A stretch of 64,000 nucleotides of DNA. It comes from Sternotherus odoratus. Lineage: Eukaryota > Chordata > Testudines > Kinosternidae. The notes below the pieces were generated by a model. That model was given only the letters and a program-made list of their open reading frames with translations. It was not told where the DNA came from and did not search any database. Shown piece by piece: positions 36,129 to 46,605 of the stretch. The stretch lies in NCBI GenBank assembly GCA_032164245.1, contig JAVMKO010000003.1, positions 29,263,390 through 29,327,389 on the forward strand, read 5' to 3'. Numbering within the stretch: position 1 is the stretch's first letter; each line of letters opens with the position of its first letter. The position numbers were made by a program, and so were the translations under genes.

Positions 36129-37312
36129 ATTTTTGTTATTTTAGAGAATTGGAGATATTCATTATTTTAATTGGGAAATTAAATGAAAGAAAACATGATT
36201 GCAATGTTAATATTACATGATTATGTGCTCAAAAGACAAGTTTTGAGCTAATTCATTTTTGTGCATATACCCATTAGGAGGTTGACTGTAAATATATTGT
36301 TTGATGGCAGCTTATCTGAGATATGTATGTCTATTTAGGTTATGGATAATATATATTATAGGAGAAAATATGTGATTACATAATTAAAGACTATTACAAA
36401 TAAATGCCAAAGAGCACAAGGTTTAGGTTTTGCTTTTAGATTTAATTCTGACATTTTTTAGTGGTTTGTTTACGTGCTTAATTGTGCAATCTTTACATTG
36501 AAATGATGTATGTTTTACATTTCATTTACTATGGCAATCTGAATATACTGACAAAAGCATGTAAAAATCAAACTCACTGCTCCACATTCATTATCACCAA
36601 AATTCATTATGCTGTCTGCAGCAATCACTTCAAATTCCTCTTAAATCATTTCTCATTAATAGGTTGATCAAGTCTCTAACTTAATAACACATAACAGAGG
36701 ATGACAATCATTCATGTCCATATGTTTTTTTTATGCTTCTATTCCATGCATATTTTTTGGGCTTAGCAAAAATGGAAATACATTCACAGAACTGTACAAT
36801 AAAGTTCATCTTTTCCATAACAATTTATGCACATATTTTAGTTAGAGAAGAAAGAAATGATTCAACTTTATTTAATTTTTCCAAGAAGCCAGAGCACCTG
36901 TCTTTGTATCTCTAATAAATGTTTGTTATATAGCTAGATGTGCTAAAACCACATTTGATGGGAAAGTTACAGGATAAACCCCTACCACATTTGGAACACT
37001 ACTGGGCATGTTTGGGGTTTTTAGTAGTTTCTTCAGGCCTTTAAATCTGCAAAAACTAGGTATTTGAAATCAAAATGCCTTATAGCAGTGGAAGTTTGCT
37101 GATGTTCATTATTTTACTAATCATGCTTTCATTTATTTTATAAAATATGTGTGTGGAAGAGTTAGAAACATACAAATATAGCTTATCAAAACACATTGCC
37201 TGAATTAAATCAGAATTGCCTGAATTCACAGAATAAAAAAATTCTATATTTTGTGTGAAGATCATACTCTAAAAATACCTCTTCTAGTCTGGTAGGTTGC
37301 CACTAGCACTGG
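36129..37312. other. SNTG2 intron, AT-rich, unassigned
   Basis: No exon or repeat recognised. Confidence 0.4.
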
Positions 37313-37320
37313 ATTTAATG

Positions 37321-38376
37321 GATCATATTTATGGATAATATCTCTGCGGCCCCTGGTGAGGAGGCGGCTCCGTGCATTGCCCCCATCCCCAGCACCATCC
37401 CCGCAGCTCCCATTGGCTGGTTCTGCCTGCAGGCACAGGGAGTGCTTATGTGTATGGGCAGCGCATGGAGACACATTGCCCCCCTCCTTCCCAGGGGCCA
37501 CAGAGACGTGCCAGCAGCAACCCACTTTCAGGAGTGGCATGGGGCCAGGGCAGGCAGGCAGCCTGCCTGAGCCCTGCTGAGCTGCCGGCTGGGAGCCACC
37601 TGTAGTAAGCACCTCCCAGCCGGAGCCTGAACCTTGCACCACCTCCTGCACCCAACCCCCAGCTCAGAGCCCTCTCCTGAACCAAAATTTCCTCCTAGAG
37701 CCTGATCCCCTCACTCTTCCCCCATCCCAGTACTCTGCCTCAGCCCAGAGCTGCCTCTTGTACCTCCAAACTCTGAAAGTTCACCTACTCGCCCCCTCCT
37801 GTACCCCAACCCCTTGCCCAAGCCTGGAGCACTCTCCTGCACCCAAACTTCCTCCCAGAGCTTGCATCCCTCACTCCTGCACCCCAACCCTCTACTCCAG
37901 GCTCAGCCAATGCACACCCCAGAGTTGAGAATGTTACACGGATTTGTGACAATCTCTGAAGGATTTTTGATCTATAAACCACAAACAACACTAACAAAAA
38001 GTAAAACTCATGAAATGTCCAGTGGATTCTATGAGATTAGATGAAGTGTGACCATATGACTCCTGCACCCAAACTCCCTCCCAGAGCTTGCACCTGTCAT
38101 CCTGCACCCCAAACCCTCTGCTCTGGGCTCAGTCCGGAGCCCCATCCAACACTCTCAACCCCTCATTCCAAGCCCAGAGCCTGCACCACCCCTCCCGTAC
38201 CCCAACCCTCTGCCCCAACCTGGTGAAAATGAGCGAGGGTGGGAAAGAGCGAGTGGTGGTGGGGGGGAGGGGGATGGAGTGAGTGGGGCTTTGCCTCAGG
38301 GAAGCGGCGGGGTAGATCATGGATTGATCTTAAATTCAAAAAGTGATCTTTAGTGTAAAAAAGTTGGAGACCACTG
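37321..38376 (-). mobile_element. GC-rich hAT-like element, possibly with an insert
   Basis: The right end on the minus strand starts cagtggtctccaactttttt, a hAT-like terminus. The flanks atttaatg (37313-37320) and atttagtt (38377-38384) agree in 6 of 8. The interior is a C-rich series of cctgcaccccaaccctc-like units plus a gcagctcccattggctgg block. An unrelated AT-richer segment lies at about 37915-38055. Long frames here reflect composition only. Confidence 0.55.
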
Positions 38377-38600
38377 ATTTAGTTATTGCAACACAGAGCT
38401 CAGCAAAGCCTATATATATTTAAAAATCTGGGCCTAATATTCTTACACGTTGAACATTAATAATAAAGTACATTAAAGAATAAACCTCCTTGCAGTAAAA
38501 CATCTGAAAGTAAGATAACTATTTCTGTCAGTGTCTGCTCATTATGAGAAATATTGCAAAGAGCAAAAACAATTTCCTGTACCCATTAATTTCTTCTTAC

Positions 38601-38688
38601 CCAATGGGAGCTTTAGAAATGATGGAGCTTCCCTGAGGTACTGTACAGTGATGGTAACTTCATCGCCAGCATTTCGCAGTAGGTGTAC
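38601..38688 (-). CDS. SNTG2: SNTG2 exon A: end of PDZ domain
   Basis: This 88-nt exon starts on a codon boundary and ends one base into a glycine codon. On the minus strand the acceptor reads ctgacag and the donor is G|gtaaga, both canonical. The 29 complete codons begin VHLLRNAGDEVTITV, the last helix and strand of a syntrophin PDZ domain, and continue through YLREAPSFLKLPL, the conserved stretch that leaves the PDZ fold. The NAGDEV turn is a PDZ hallmark. No frameshift or stop is present, so the exon appears functional. It is the most 5' exon of the gene seen here. The preceding exon should end in phase 0 but was not found to the right. Confidence 0.93.
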
Positions 38689-39599
38689 CTGTCAGTGTGA
38701 CAAATAATAGCTACTTTTTATCAAAAGAGAACCAGGCACAGGAAGCAAAATAGTCTGCAACGAACCTCCATCTCTGTTGTTTTGATAGAAATACAACAGT
38801 AATGTTTATCACTGGAATGAAGAATATCTTGTGGGTCAAGCCACCCCATCAAATGATAAAACCAAGTATACCCACAGTTACTGAAAAAACTGAGAAAAAA
38901 TAAAAGTTGAAGGTCATGTGTGTTTACATACAGGCAGGAAAAAAATGATCTCTGAAAACAATTTCATATCCTACACCAGTGGAGATAGGTAAGTGGTACA
39001 TCAAGGACGAAAAACTGAAACGTAGTGAAAGTTTTACATTTCTGTTTCCTGATTGCTAGAGACTTGTAGCAGGAGTTCATTTTCCTTGGCCACCTAACCA
39101 TGTTAACAGTATACAAGATTTGTCTTTTAAATATGTACTGAGTTAAAATCATCAAAAAGGTTTGTACTATAAGGCCTCTTTGCATATAATTGTTTGCTAA
39201 CTCAGATAATGAAAACAAGTGAAGTCTATTGTGGAGTTTAGCTGAGTCCTGGCCTGACATGAGTAATTAACACATGGAGGGAAGCTTCACTTTTTGGAAG
39301 ATCAAATTAGGAGAGTAAATGAATCAACATAACACTGGTGTATGCCACATAATAATACATGAGTGCCGAAGTCAAGTGAAAAAAAAGTCTCACAAGGAAT
39401 CCTAACCATTTCCTAGAAAGGATCTCCATTCCCACTCACTTTCATCTGCACCTCCCTGCTTCAACAGTACCCCGCTCACTTCTTCTTTGGTCTCACTGAG
39501 CTCCTGCTCCCCACCTAGCCTGTTCTCTGCTCAGTGAATTTCCCTCTTGGCTCCAATGCTCATGCAGATAATTCTCACCGCAGTATTTCTCTCATTGTT
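38689..39599. other. SNTG2 intron upstream of exon A, unassigned
   Basis: The polypyrimidine/acceptor region of exon A adjoins at 38689. Nothing else was recognised. Confidence 0.4.
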
Positions 39600-39860
39600 G
39601 ATGTAATTGCAATTGTGCCATGAGTTCAGCAATATTTGACGTTTTATTTAAAGTCCCAGCTCCTGCAGCCAAGTGCTTACATGAGAACCTCAGTTTTCAT
39701 TTAGAAAAAAACCCTACTGGGTCTAGGGGAAAAAGCTGCAAACATGGCCTTAGTGCACCCTGGAAACCCAAAAACCAGAAGGAAAAGAACTATTCATTCA
39801 TTCATTCAAAATCTCACAGTTGCAAAGCCAGTCTCATGATTTTAGGGTATAACTCCTTAT
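39600..39860 (+). repeat. Dispersed vertebrate repeat, unassigned
   Basis: tttaaagtcccagctcctgc, gcaaacatggccttag and aaaccagaagg with ctcatgattttaggg resemble an old repeat family I have seen in reptile sequence. The 129-codon frame over it is probably chance. Confidence 0.35.
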
Positions 39861-40039
39861 ATCTGAAGATGTGTGGTTGGCAATATTGGTCTTCCCTGTC
39901 CCCCAATATACAGGTAACAGGGATGCCACCTATAATAGCAACCACGACACCTCTCCTTTCGCTCCCCATCCTCAACGGAATATGCAAACATACTCTTGAT
40001 GGCTGTTAACACACCCGCATCCTCCCTAGCCTCCATTTA

Positions 40040-40170
40040 TCTGTATACTCATCCATTGCATCTCTTTGGGACTGTCTTTGTTTCATCCTTTTGCACAGTG
40101 TCTAGCACCACAGGACCATGGTTTCTGATTGGTGCCTCTATGGGCTACCACAATATAAACAAAAACAGAG
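40040..40170 (+). repeat. SINE-like tail repeat
   Basis: cacagtgtctagcaccacag, ggtttctgattggtgcctct and accacaatataaac match the tail family at 15125 and 31555. Confidence 0.65.
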
Positions 40171-40184
40171 AACTGACAAGCAGA

Positions 40185-40315
40185 AGATGGAGAACTAGTG
40201 AGCTGGCAGGCAGAATGACTTGTTCAAGGACACACAAAGTTTGTGGAAAGGCTGAGGACTGAGCCTCGCTATCCCAAATTCCAACGCAGAGCCTAGGCCA
40301 CATCATCATTCTTCC
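40185..40315 (-). repeat. MIR-like SINE (reverse)
   Basis: gaatgacttgttcaaggaca, ctgaggactgagcctcgcta and gcctaggccac match the reverse MIR core and tRNA-like part, strongly decayed. Confidence 0.55.
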
Positions 40316-41119
40316 ACCGCAACTTCTATGAAAATTGTTCATTAAAAGCTGAGACTGAGTTGTAGCTCTGCCAGTCATGAATTGTAGTATATCACATTCC
40401 TGAATAGTTCAGATAACTGATTGTTTTATGTGCAGCCTATTGCATATCTGCACATATTTTAGAAACTTCAGCTGGTATAAATACCTGAATTTGAACCGTT
40501 AGCTGAAATGAGTAAAAAGGATGGTAGAGAAAGCATACTTTGGGAGTGCATAAGATCATTTAGGTTGGATTTGTAAAGCATCTTTGTTCACAGTAAGCTT
40601 TCACGTTATTTTTTAGAATTTTTCACATTCCTCAGTAATTGGACGACCATTTCTTTTTTAATTAACACTGATTTAATAATTCTTAAAACCCTTATTTTGA
40701 CCTTTTTGAAAATCTATCAAAACCAAGATTTTTTTCTCTCTCCAACTACAATTTGTACAGTTCGGTGCCTGAGCCATGATACCATGCCCGTACAGAATTG
40801 TTTTGAAAGATAAATCCAGTACTGGCAAAGTAGTACTTTCCATTCAGGTCACAAACGAAAAAAACAACAACGTAGGGCAGCTCAGATCTTTGGTAAATGG
40901 AAAGTCAATATTAATCCATCCTTCCTTCACAGTAAAGGTTTGAGCAGAAAGAAAAGTGAGTGATCTCAAGTAACACTTTACATTGAAAAATTAGTTTTGT
41001 GCCTTGTAGCTTTAGATAAGCTACTTTGTATAAAGAGGTGGGATACTCATGGGAACCTACAATAAATGATGTCTTGGCTTTAGTTTTAATGAACCCTGTC
41101 TTATGCTCTAGATTCTTAT

Positions 41120-41304
41120 GTATCCTTCATCACTTATCTAAGTGCATCACAGTCATTAATGCATTTTATCCTTACAACATCCCTGTGAGGTAGGGAAGTA
41201 TTACACTTTTTACAGAAACTGAGGCACTGGGTATTTTAAGTGACTTTCTGAGGGCACCCAAAATCTCTGTGATTGGTTAGGGACCTGAATCCAGGTCTTC
41301 TATC
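41120..41304 (-). repeat. MIR SINE (reverse), cut by Penelope-like tail
   Basis: ttacaacatccctgtgaggt, tacagaaactgaggcac and gacctgaatccaggtctt are reverse MIR. It stops where the Penelope-like sequence starts. Confidence 0.78.
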
Positions 41305-41640
41305 AGACAGGTAGCTATGTTAGTCTGGAATTGCAGAAGTGACAAAGAGGCACCTTAAAGATTAACTAAAGTATTGAAGCATAAGGTTTCGTGGGCTAAT
41401 ACCCACTTCGTCGGATGCATGAAGTGGAAGTAGGCAGGAATAAATAAGAGGCAAGGACCAGGTTAGAGAGAACATGGTTAGTCCAATCAGGCTGAACCAG
41501 ATTGTTATCTCTAATCAGGGAGGATGAGATCCACTTCTAGCAGCTGATCTGGAGGTGTGAACACCGAGAGAGGTTTTGTAGTTAGCAAGCTTTTGTAGTT
41601 AGCTTTTGTAGTTAGCAAGCCACTCATAGTCTTTCCTCCT
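41305..41640 (-). mobile_element. Penelope-like element, C-terminus and tail
   Basis: On the minus strand the end of the ORF is readable (KDYEWLANYKS, then GVHTSRSAARSGSHPP and a stop), with a local duplication of the aactacaaaagctt segment around 41575-41625. The tail follows, with a hammerhead-like core at 41381-41420, then ctttagttaatctttaagg and the agactaacatagctacc end. It is inserted next to or within a MIR SINE. Confidence 0.72.
41381..41420 (-). ncRNA. Hammerhead-like ribozyme core (degenerate)
   Basis: On the minus strand the order is CCGACGA, a stem-loop AGTGGGT-ATTAG-CCCAC, then GAAA and a further helix strand. A hammerhead core is CUGANGA, stem II, GAAA. Here the second base of the first box is C instead of U; GAAA is intact and stem II can form five or six pairs. 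Hammerhead motifs have been reported in Penelope-like elements. Activity is uncertain because of the changed core base. Confidence 0.5.
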
Positions 41641-41939
41641 AATGTGCTATATGTATAATTTGATTAATTTTAGCAAGATCTGGGATTTTAACAAGTTCTG
41701 TTTTGAAGAACCTCCTTGATAAATTGGATGACAGCTGAAAAAATGAACAGGATTCATTTTATTGGCCATTACTCAAGCCTCCGATTCACATTGTTACAAC
41801 AGTCTATTTTAGCTTTGCAACCCGGTAGCCATAAACAGTGCTTACATAAAGCCGTCTATGTGATGAAAAATGCTTAAGATAAAGGTTGAGGAAACTGTTC
41901 GTAAAGTCTTGTATCTGTTTAAAGAAGTCAGTATTTACT

Positions 41940-42110
41940 TTTTTTTAATCAGTCACAGGATGATGAATGTGGCTTCCTGAACTCCATTAATACACACATT
42001 AGGCTTTGAAATGAATTGATGTACTCTTTCGAGGCCATTCATATCAACTAATTATTTTGTGCTATTTATGCTAATCTGCATGTTAATGAAGCCTTCAAAG
42101 CAACATCCAA
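41940..42110. promoter_or_regulatory. Candidate conserved non-coding element
   Basis: This stretch has no recognisable repeat. It carries clustered homeobox/POU-like sites: taattatttt, atgctaatctgcat (octamer-like) and tgttaatgaag. Such clusters often mark conserved intronic enhancers. This is inference from motifs only. Confidence 0.22.
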
Positions 42111-42599
42111 TGCTTTTAAATTTGAAAAATACATTTCTAAACTAGAAAGAGTAAATCAAGATACTGTTGCGCTCCAAAGATGGAATGTCTTAAATTTTGA
42201 CTCATTAACCAAGAGGATATCATTTGGAGAAATGTCTTATTAGGATGTCTTTTGAATGGTTTTTAACTTATTACATTATTCTAGTTAAATATTGTAACTA
42301 ATTGAGAAAGTTTCAATATTTTAAACCAACTGATATAATTTAGTCCCTATCTAACTGAAAAATATGTGAAATTCCTCAATGCTCCTTTCATGTATATGGA
42401 CTTTGACATGACTTGTGTGTCTTAGAATTAGAGAGACAAATAAAATTAGATTCTTTGGAAAGCAGTGCAGAGCCACGCAAAGAGTTCATGCCTGCAAAAA
42501 GTCAGTCAGGGAGTTGTGGCAATGCAAGGTATCCACAACCTCTTCTCTTCTTTGTCAGATATGTTCATGTCATACGCTCTCAATCTAGCGTTGCAACTA

Positions 42600-44424
42600 A
42601 CCATGGGAGAAACCAATTCTGACAATATGGACTGAGACTGTAATAGGAAATATAGACATAAACATTAACATAAATGGTCCCTTTCGGGGCTTCAGTCCAA
42701 GACGGCACCTAAAATAATCATTTTCAATATCTGCAGAGAAGTCTGACATTCTTTCTGGAAGAAAAGGGCCTGCATGAGACACAGAGAGAGCGACAACCAC
42801 AGCAAACATACCTGGCATGCATATTGCTATGAACATAAAAATCAACACAAAACATGTACGCAACAAAAGACTGTTGAAAAACACTGTTGTGAAACACCAT
42901 AGTACAATGGAACTTATTGAACTCAAACAAATAGCAGTGGTTTCTCTTTAAAAACCACCTGAAGAGTTAGCATGGCCAACTGACTTTCCTCTGCCAGGAA
43001 AAAAAAACAACATATCTTGACATAGGTGATTTCAGCAATCAGCACCATCTGGTGATACTCCAGCAATGACAATAGTGGGGGGAAAGTTGAAAAGCAAGCA
43101 GAAACAAACAACTTGAGTTTGCTCTATGATTTCCAGGATAAATAGACTTTCCAAAGTGCACAAGGGAACAACAGGAACAATCCTGACCTCGTCTTTGTCA
43201 TTTCTGAAAGTTCAGAAATGAGGTCATGGCAAAAATCCTAAAAATCACAACATTGACCAGTGCAAGTGACAAGAGAGGCTGCAGTACAACCCAAGAAAAC
43301 AAAGTAGCCGCTGAGAGTCAACTTCAGAAAGGCTAACTGGGAAGGCTTTACAGATGAATTAGATAGATCCATCTGTCATGCCATTCAGACACGCATGGAC
43401 TATGGAGAGTTTTTCTCCATGGTGTGGAAGACTGCCCAACAGAAAATCCTAGGCGATACTGGATGCTATATATATCTGGACTTTCAGGACAAACAAGAGA
43501 ATAATATTAAAAATACGTCAAATTGTTTGATGTGGATTTCTTCAGTGAAGAAATTGTGCTCAGGATAATGCTTATAAGAGAGATCCAAAAGGAGCAGTGC
43601 AACTACATGAGGGAGCTGAGTGAAACAACAAAAGTGTGCTATAATAGTAAAAAAATATGGGCGACTATTTGCAAGCTGAATACTGAAGGAAAACTATCAG
43701 TGCATATCAGTGCAGTCTCTCCTAACCAAGTAGCACACCAATTTATTCTAAATGGTAAAATGATCCACGAAGCAAAGCACAAAATCAAAGAGATTAAGCA
43801 GGAACTTCAATCACTTCTCAGAGACAGTGAAGTCCACAATGAGCCCCTTAACATTAAGGAGTTGACAATAACTATGAAGATACTTAAATGTGGAAAGACA
43901 GCCAGACTCAATGGATATAATGAATGATTATTGTACTTTGAGATGACGGCAAAGAGGCTACTTGAGTTTTTGAATTCTTGCATGGAGAGAATACAGATAC
44001 CAGGTTATGAAAATAGGTTAAACATGGCTGCACCACTCAATCATGTAAAGATGCTACTTCTGCAGAGTTACTGAGCAATACTCTTACTCTGCTCAATGTA
44101 CAAGGCTATACAAGTGGATTATAAAGGGTAGAACAGCACCAACAGTGGAAAGCCAGCTGTTTGAAAACTAAACCAGTTTCTGCCCAGGGCTTTCATGCTG
44201 TGGTCAAGTTGAAAACCTATCTCAATATTTCAAAGTTGGCTTTGAAACCTGCAAAGTGAGAGTGGCTGCTTGTGTTGATCTATTTATGACACTTTGAATC
44301 ATCATACACTTCAACTGAAACTGGCAAGAATTTTGAGACATAAGATGGTCCAGGCCTTCTCCACCCTGCTCCAAAACTGACATTTCTTAGTCAATATGGA
44401 TGGTCAGAGAAGTTGATGGTATAC
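42600..44424 (+). pseudogene. APE-type LINE, endonuclease and RT domains, truncated
   Basis: Across frames one reads the endonuclease start (SISAEKSDILSG), FKNHLK/KPPEELAWP, a GDF motif followed by NNLSLLYDFQDK and NPDLVFVI, then VNFRKANWEGFTDELD. An open 134-codon stretch (43523-43927) ends in MKILKCGKTARLNGYNE, the segment before RT motif 1. Later fragments include SMYKAIQVD and YDTLNHHTLQLKLARIL, then FLVNMDGQRS. Order and motifs fit a Jockey/CR1-superfamily non-LTR element; I cannot fix the clade. An LTR interrupts it at 44425. Confidence 0.8.
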
Positions 44425-45223
44425 TGTGACGGGGTTGGGACTCACCACCATGGCACCTCCTGCTATTTAGTTCAGGAATTAGCTCTCAGCAGTTCTGGAA
44501 TGCCCTCTGCTGCTGGTGTCCTGTCCTCTGCTGTGCTGTCCTCCAGACCCATGTTGCTCCTTTCTCAGTGGCGTCCGCTTCCAGACAGCCCCCGTTTGAT
44601 TCAGGACACTGCCCTCCGGCAGTGCCCACTAGTCCAATCGCACCCCCTTCCAGAGGGGGGTGCCACAGTGGCCGACCGCAACCACACAGTTTAGCCCCTC
44701 ACTCAAGGGCCAGTTGTAGTCTGTTATGGCCACTCTCCCATAGTCAGGGGCACCACAAGGAGGAAAAGGGGGGACCCAGGCCTGCGCACTGCTCTGGGTC
44801 CTGACCCAGGGATCCTCAATTGACAACCTCTCCACCCTGTCTCTCCCACTTCCATACATCTCCCTGGGCCACTTCCCCTCTGACCCCTTGCACCTGTTGG
44901 CCCCTTCTCTTCAGGGCCTGTAGCCTGGCAGATAGCAGGCTGAAGATCTCCTTTACTCCCACAAGCTTGCCCAGCACTGCACTGTCCTAGGTGGTGGTCT
45001 CTTCCTCTCAAGAGACCTTCCTTCCCCTTTGAATGTCTGGGAGACACTGCCCTGCTTGTCTGCTGGGCAGCCTTTATATGCTAAGCCTGGCCCTGATTGG
45101 CTGTTTCCTGATCAGCCCTAATTGGCTGTCCCACAGGCCCTTCTTGATTGGATGCCAACCTGCGCAGCTACTCTGGCCTGCCCTAGCCCACTGTCTGATA
45201 AGGGTGGGGCAATTGCCCCACCA
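44425..45223 (-). mobile_element. Solo LTR-like element (799 bp)
   Basis: Plus-strand ends are tgtgacgggg and gccccacca, TG...CA. Flanks tatac (44420-44424) and tatat (45224-45228) agree in 4 of 5. Read on the minus strand, two ccaat boxes (ccaattagg, ccaatcagg) precede catataaagg, a promoter-like order, so I place the element on minus. It disrupts the LINE at 42600. No retroviral genes are adjacent. Confidence 0.7.
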
Positions 45224-45239
45224 TATATACTCATATGTG

Positions 45240-45556
45240 CAGTAGAACCTCAGACTTATAGATATCTCGAGAATGAAGGTTATCGTAACTCTGAAATGTT
45301 CAGTGACTCTGAACAAAGTGTTCTGGAGGCAGAGAGGTTGGAGCTGCAGCCACAGGGTGAGATGGTATCAGGGCTTCAGTTGGGGTGGTTGTGGGGCTTC
45401 TGACCCTCGGCATACCAGGGCTCTGGGGGGGGGGGGGGCTCAAGGCTTTAGATCTGGAGGGGTGCTGGGGCTCAAGACTTCAGCCAGAACTCAAGGCTTC
45501 AGCCCTGCAGCTCCATTCCTGACTTCAGCCCTATTGGTAACAAAAATTGGTTACTG
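45240..45556 (+). mobile_element. Second pogo/Tigger-like MITE family
   Basis: It begins cagtagaacctcagactta, continues with gaaggttatcgtaactctg and ends ttggttactg before TA. The left TA is mutated. I know a chelonian family with this start. A run of 14 G lies at 45425-45438. Confidence 0.6.
45425..45438 (+). repeat. Poly-G tract (14 nt)
   Basis: An uninterrupted run of 14 G inside the MITE-like element; it could form a G-quadruplex or be a sequencing weak point. Confidence 0.85.
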
Positions 45557-46317
45557 TAGCAAACTATAATGCCTGCCACACCCACCATCTTCTGGGACCA
45601 CAGACCTTCACCACCCCAATCCTGAGGGCTATCCTGACCAAATCAAGCTACAGAGAGGGACCCATATGACATCATAACCTTTACCAGCTCCAGCTGAATC
45701 CCAAATCCCACCTGGATTGAAACAAGATCAGACTGCTGTAAAGAATAATGGTTATTTGAGAAAAAGGGAGTGGATTTATCTTAGTCTGAAGCTGTCACAA
45801 GAGAGCACTGGATATTTGCAAAGAGCATCATAATAATACAGAGTTTTCAAAAACAAAACTGAAGACCAATTTGGGTAACATTCAAATACTTTCCTTGTTT
45901 CATTGCTATTATAAGCCAAACCAGTGAATCATGTCATGGAGTTACAGGCTTGCAGGATGAAATCCACCCGCTTTTTTTTTTTTTTTAAAGGGTCATATTC
46001 CCCCCCACCCGACCATCTTCCTGTATCTCTATTGCCTGCTAGCAGTTAATAACAACAACATTAATTTAAATATCTATAAAACACTGCTGTGCTTCCACAT
46101 GGTCAGTTGGTGGAGTTTGTGTTTTGCCCCATCTACAGATGTAGTTTGGCTAACTCTTATGCCACTACATTCTCTGCTGATGGACAAATATATTCTCATT
46201 CTCCCTCAAACCTTCAGTTTTTCTTCTGGAGTAAGTTGGAGACGAACCTTTTCATGATTAGCACAATTAACACAGCTGAAAAGTGCTAATAGGTGTTTAC
46301 CAGGCATTATACAAAAC
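45557..46317. other. No gene seen
   Basis: Homopolymer T and C-rich tract at 45970-46010. The interrupted LINE does not clearly resume here. Confidence 0.4.
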
Positions 46318-46516
46318 ATTAGAGAGGTAGCCGTGTTAGTCTGGAATAGCAGAGGTAACAAAGAGTCCTGTGGCACCTTAAAGACTAACTAAAGTATTGA
46401 AGCATAAGCATAAGTCGTGCAAGCATCCGACGAAGTGGGTATTAGCCCACAAAAGCTTATGCTTCAATACTTTAGTCAGTCTTTAAGGTGCCACAGGACT
46501 CTTTGTTACCTCTATT
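46318..46516. mobile_element. Penelope-like tail, inverted copies with hammerhead-like core
   Basis: Left arm: gtagccgtgttagtctgg, gtaacaaagagtcctgtgg and ccttaaagactaactaaag. Right arm: gcttatgcttcaatacttta, aaggtgccacagg and ctttgttacctct. The arms are near-perfect inverted repeats of about 85 nt. Between them lies CCGACGA (46427-46433), stem II agtgggtattagcccac and AAAA in place of GAAA. Confidence 0.85.
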
Positions 46517-46548
46517 ATACAAACAGTTAACTATAGCATGACATTCTG

Positions 46549-46604
<56 letters not shown>

Positions 46605-46605
46605 T
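46549..46605 (+). repeat. (GATA)n microsatellite
   Basis: About 13 uninterrupted GATA units followed by degenerate continuation. Confidence 0.95.

Larger units (their letters stand above)
13371..38688 (-). other. SNTG2: SNTG2 gene, internal part (three exons seen)
   Basis: This is the span of the three recognised exons of gamma-2-syntrophin, transcribed right to left. Order: exon A 38601-38688, intron 3143 bp (phase 1), exon B 35366-35457, intron 21867 bp (phase 0), exon C 13371-13498 (ends in phase 2). The joined 308 nt read without a stop. Syntrophins are peripheral membrane scaffolds: a PH region split by a PDZ domain, then a syntrophin-unique C-terminus that binds dystrophin-family proteins. 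The PDZ domain recruits channels and adhesion molecules. Choosing SNTG2 over SNTG1 rests on my memory of the serine-rich linker, which differs clearly between the two. The remaining exons lie outside the window or were missed. Confidence 0.88.

Noticed and set aside
37262..38320. Overlapping Pro-rich frames suggesting a gene
   Set aside because: They overlie C-rich repeat units in all frames and have no consistent coding signal.
39480..39540. The exon preceding exon A, from a minus-strand KEE|gtgagc pattern
   Set aside because: The upstream residues do not fit a PDZ domain and a valine codon would be missing.
39620..40009. 129-codon plus-strand frame
   Set aside because: It covers a likely dispersed repeat, has no recognisable motif and no splice context.
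45070..45190. A host promoter with CCAAT and TATA boxes
   Set aside because: The boxes lie inside an LTR-like element bounded by near-duplicate flanks.
46549..46605. A CRISPR-like array
   Set aside because: It is a plain GATA microsatellite without spacers; the sequence is from a vertebrate.
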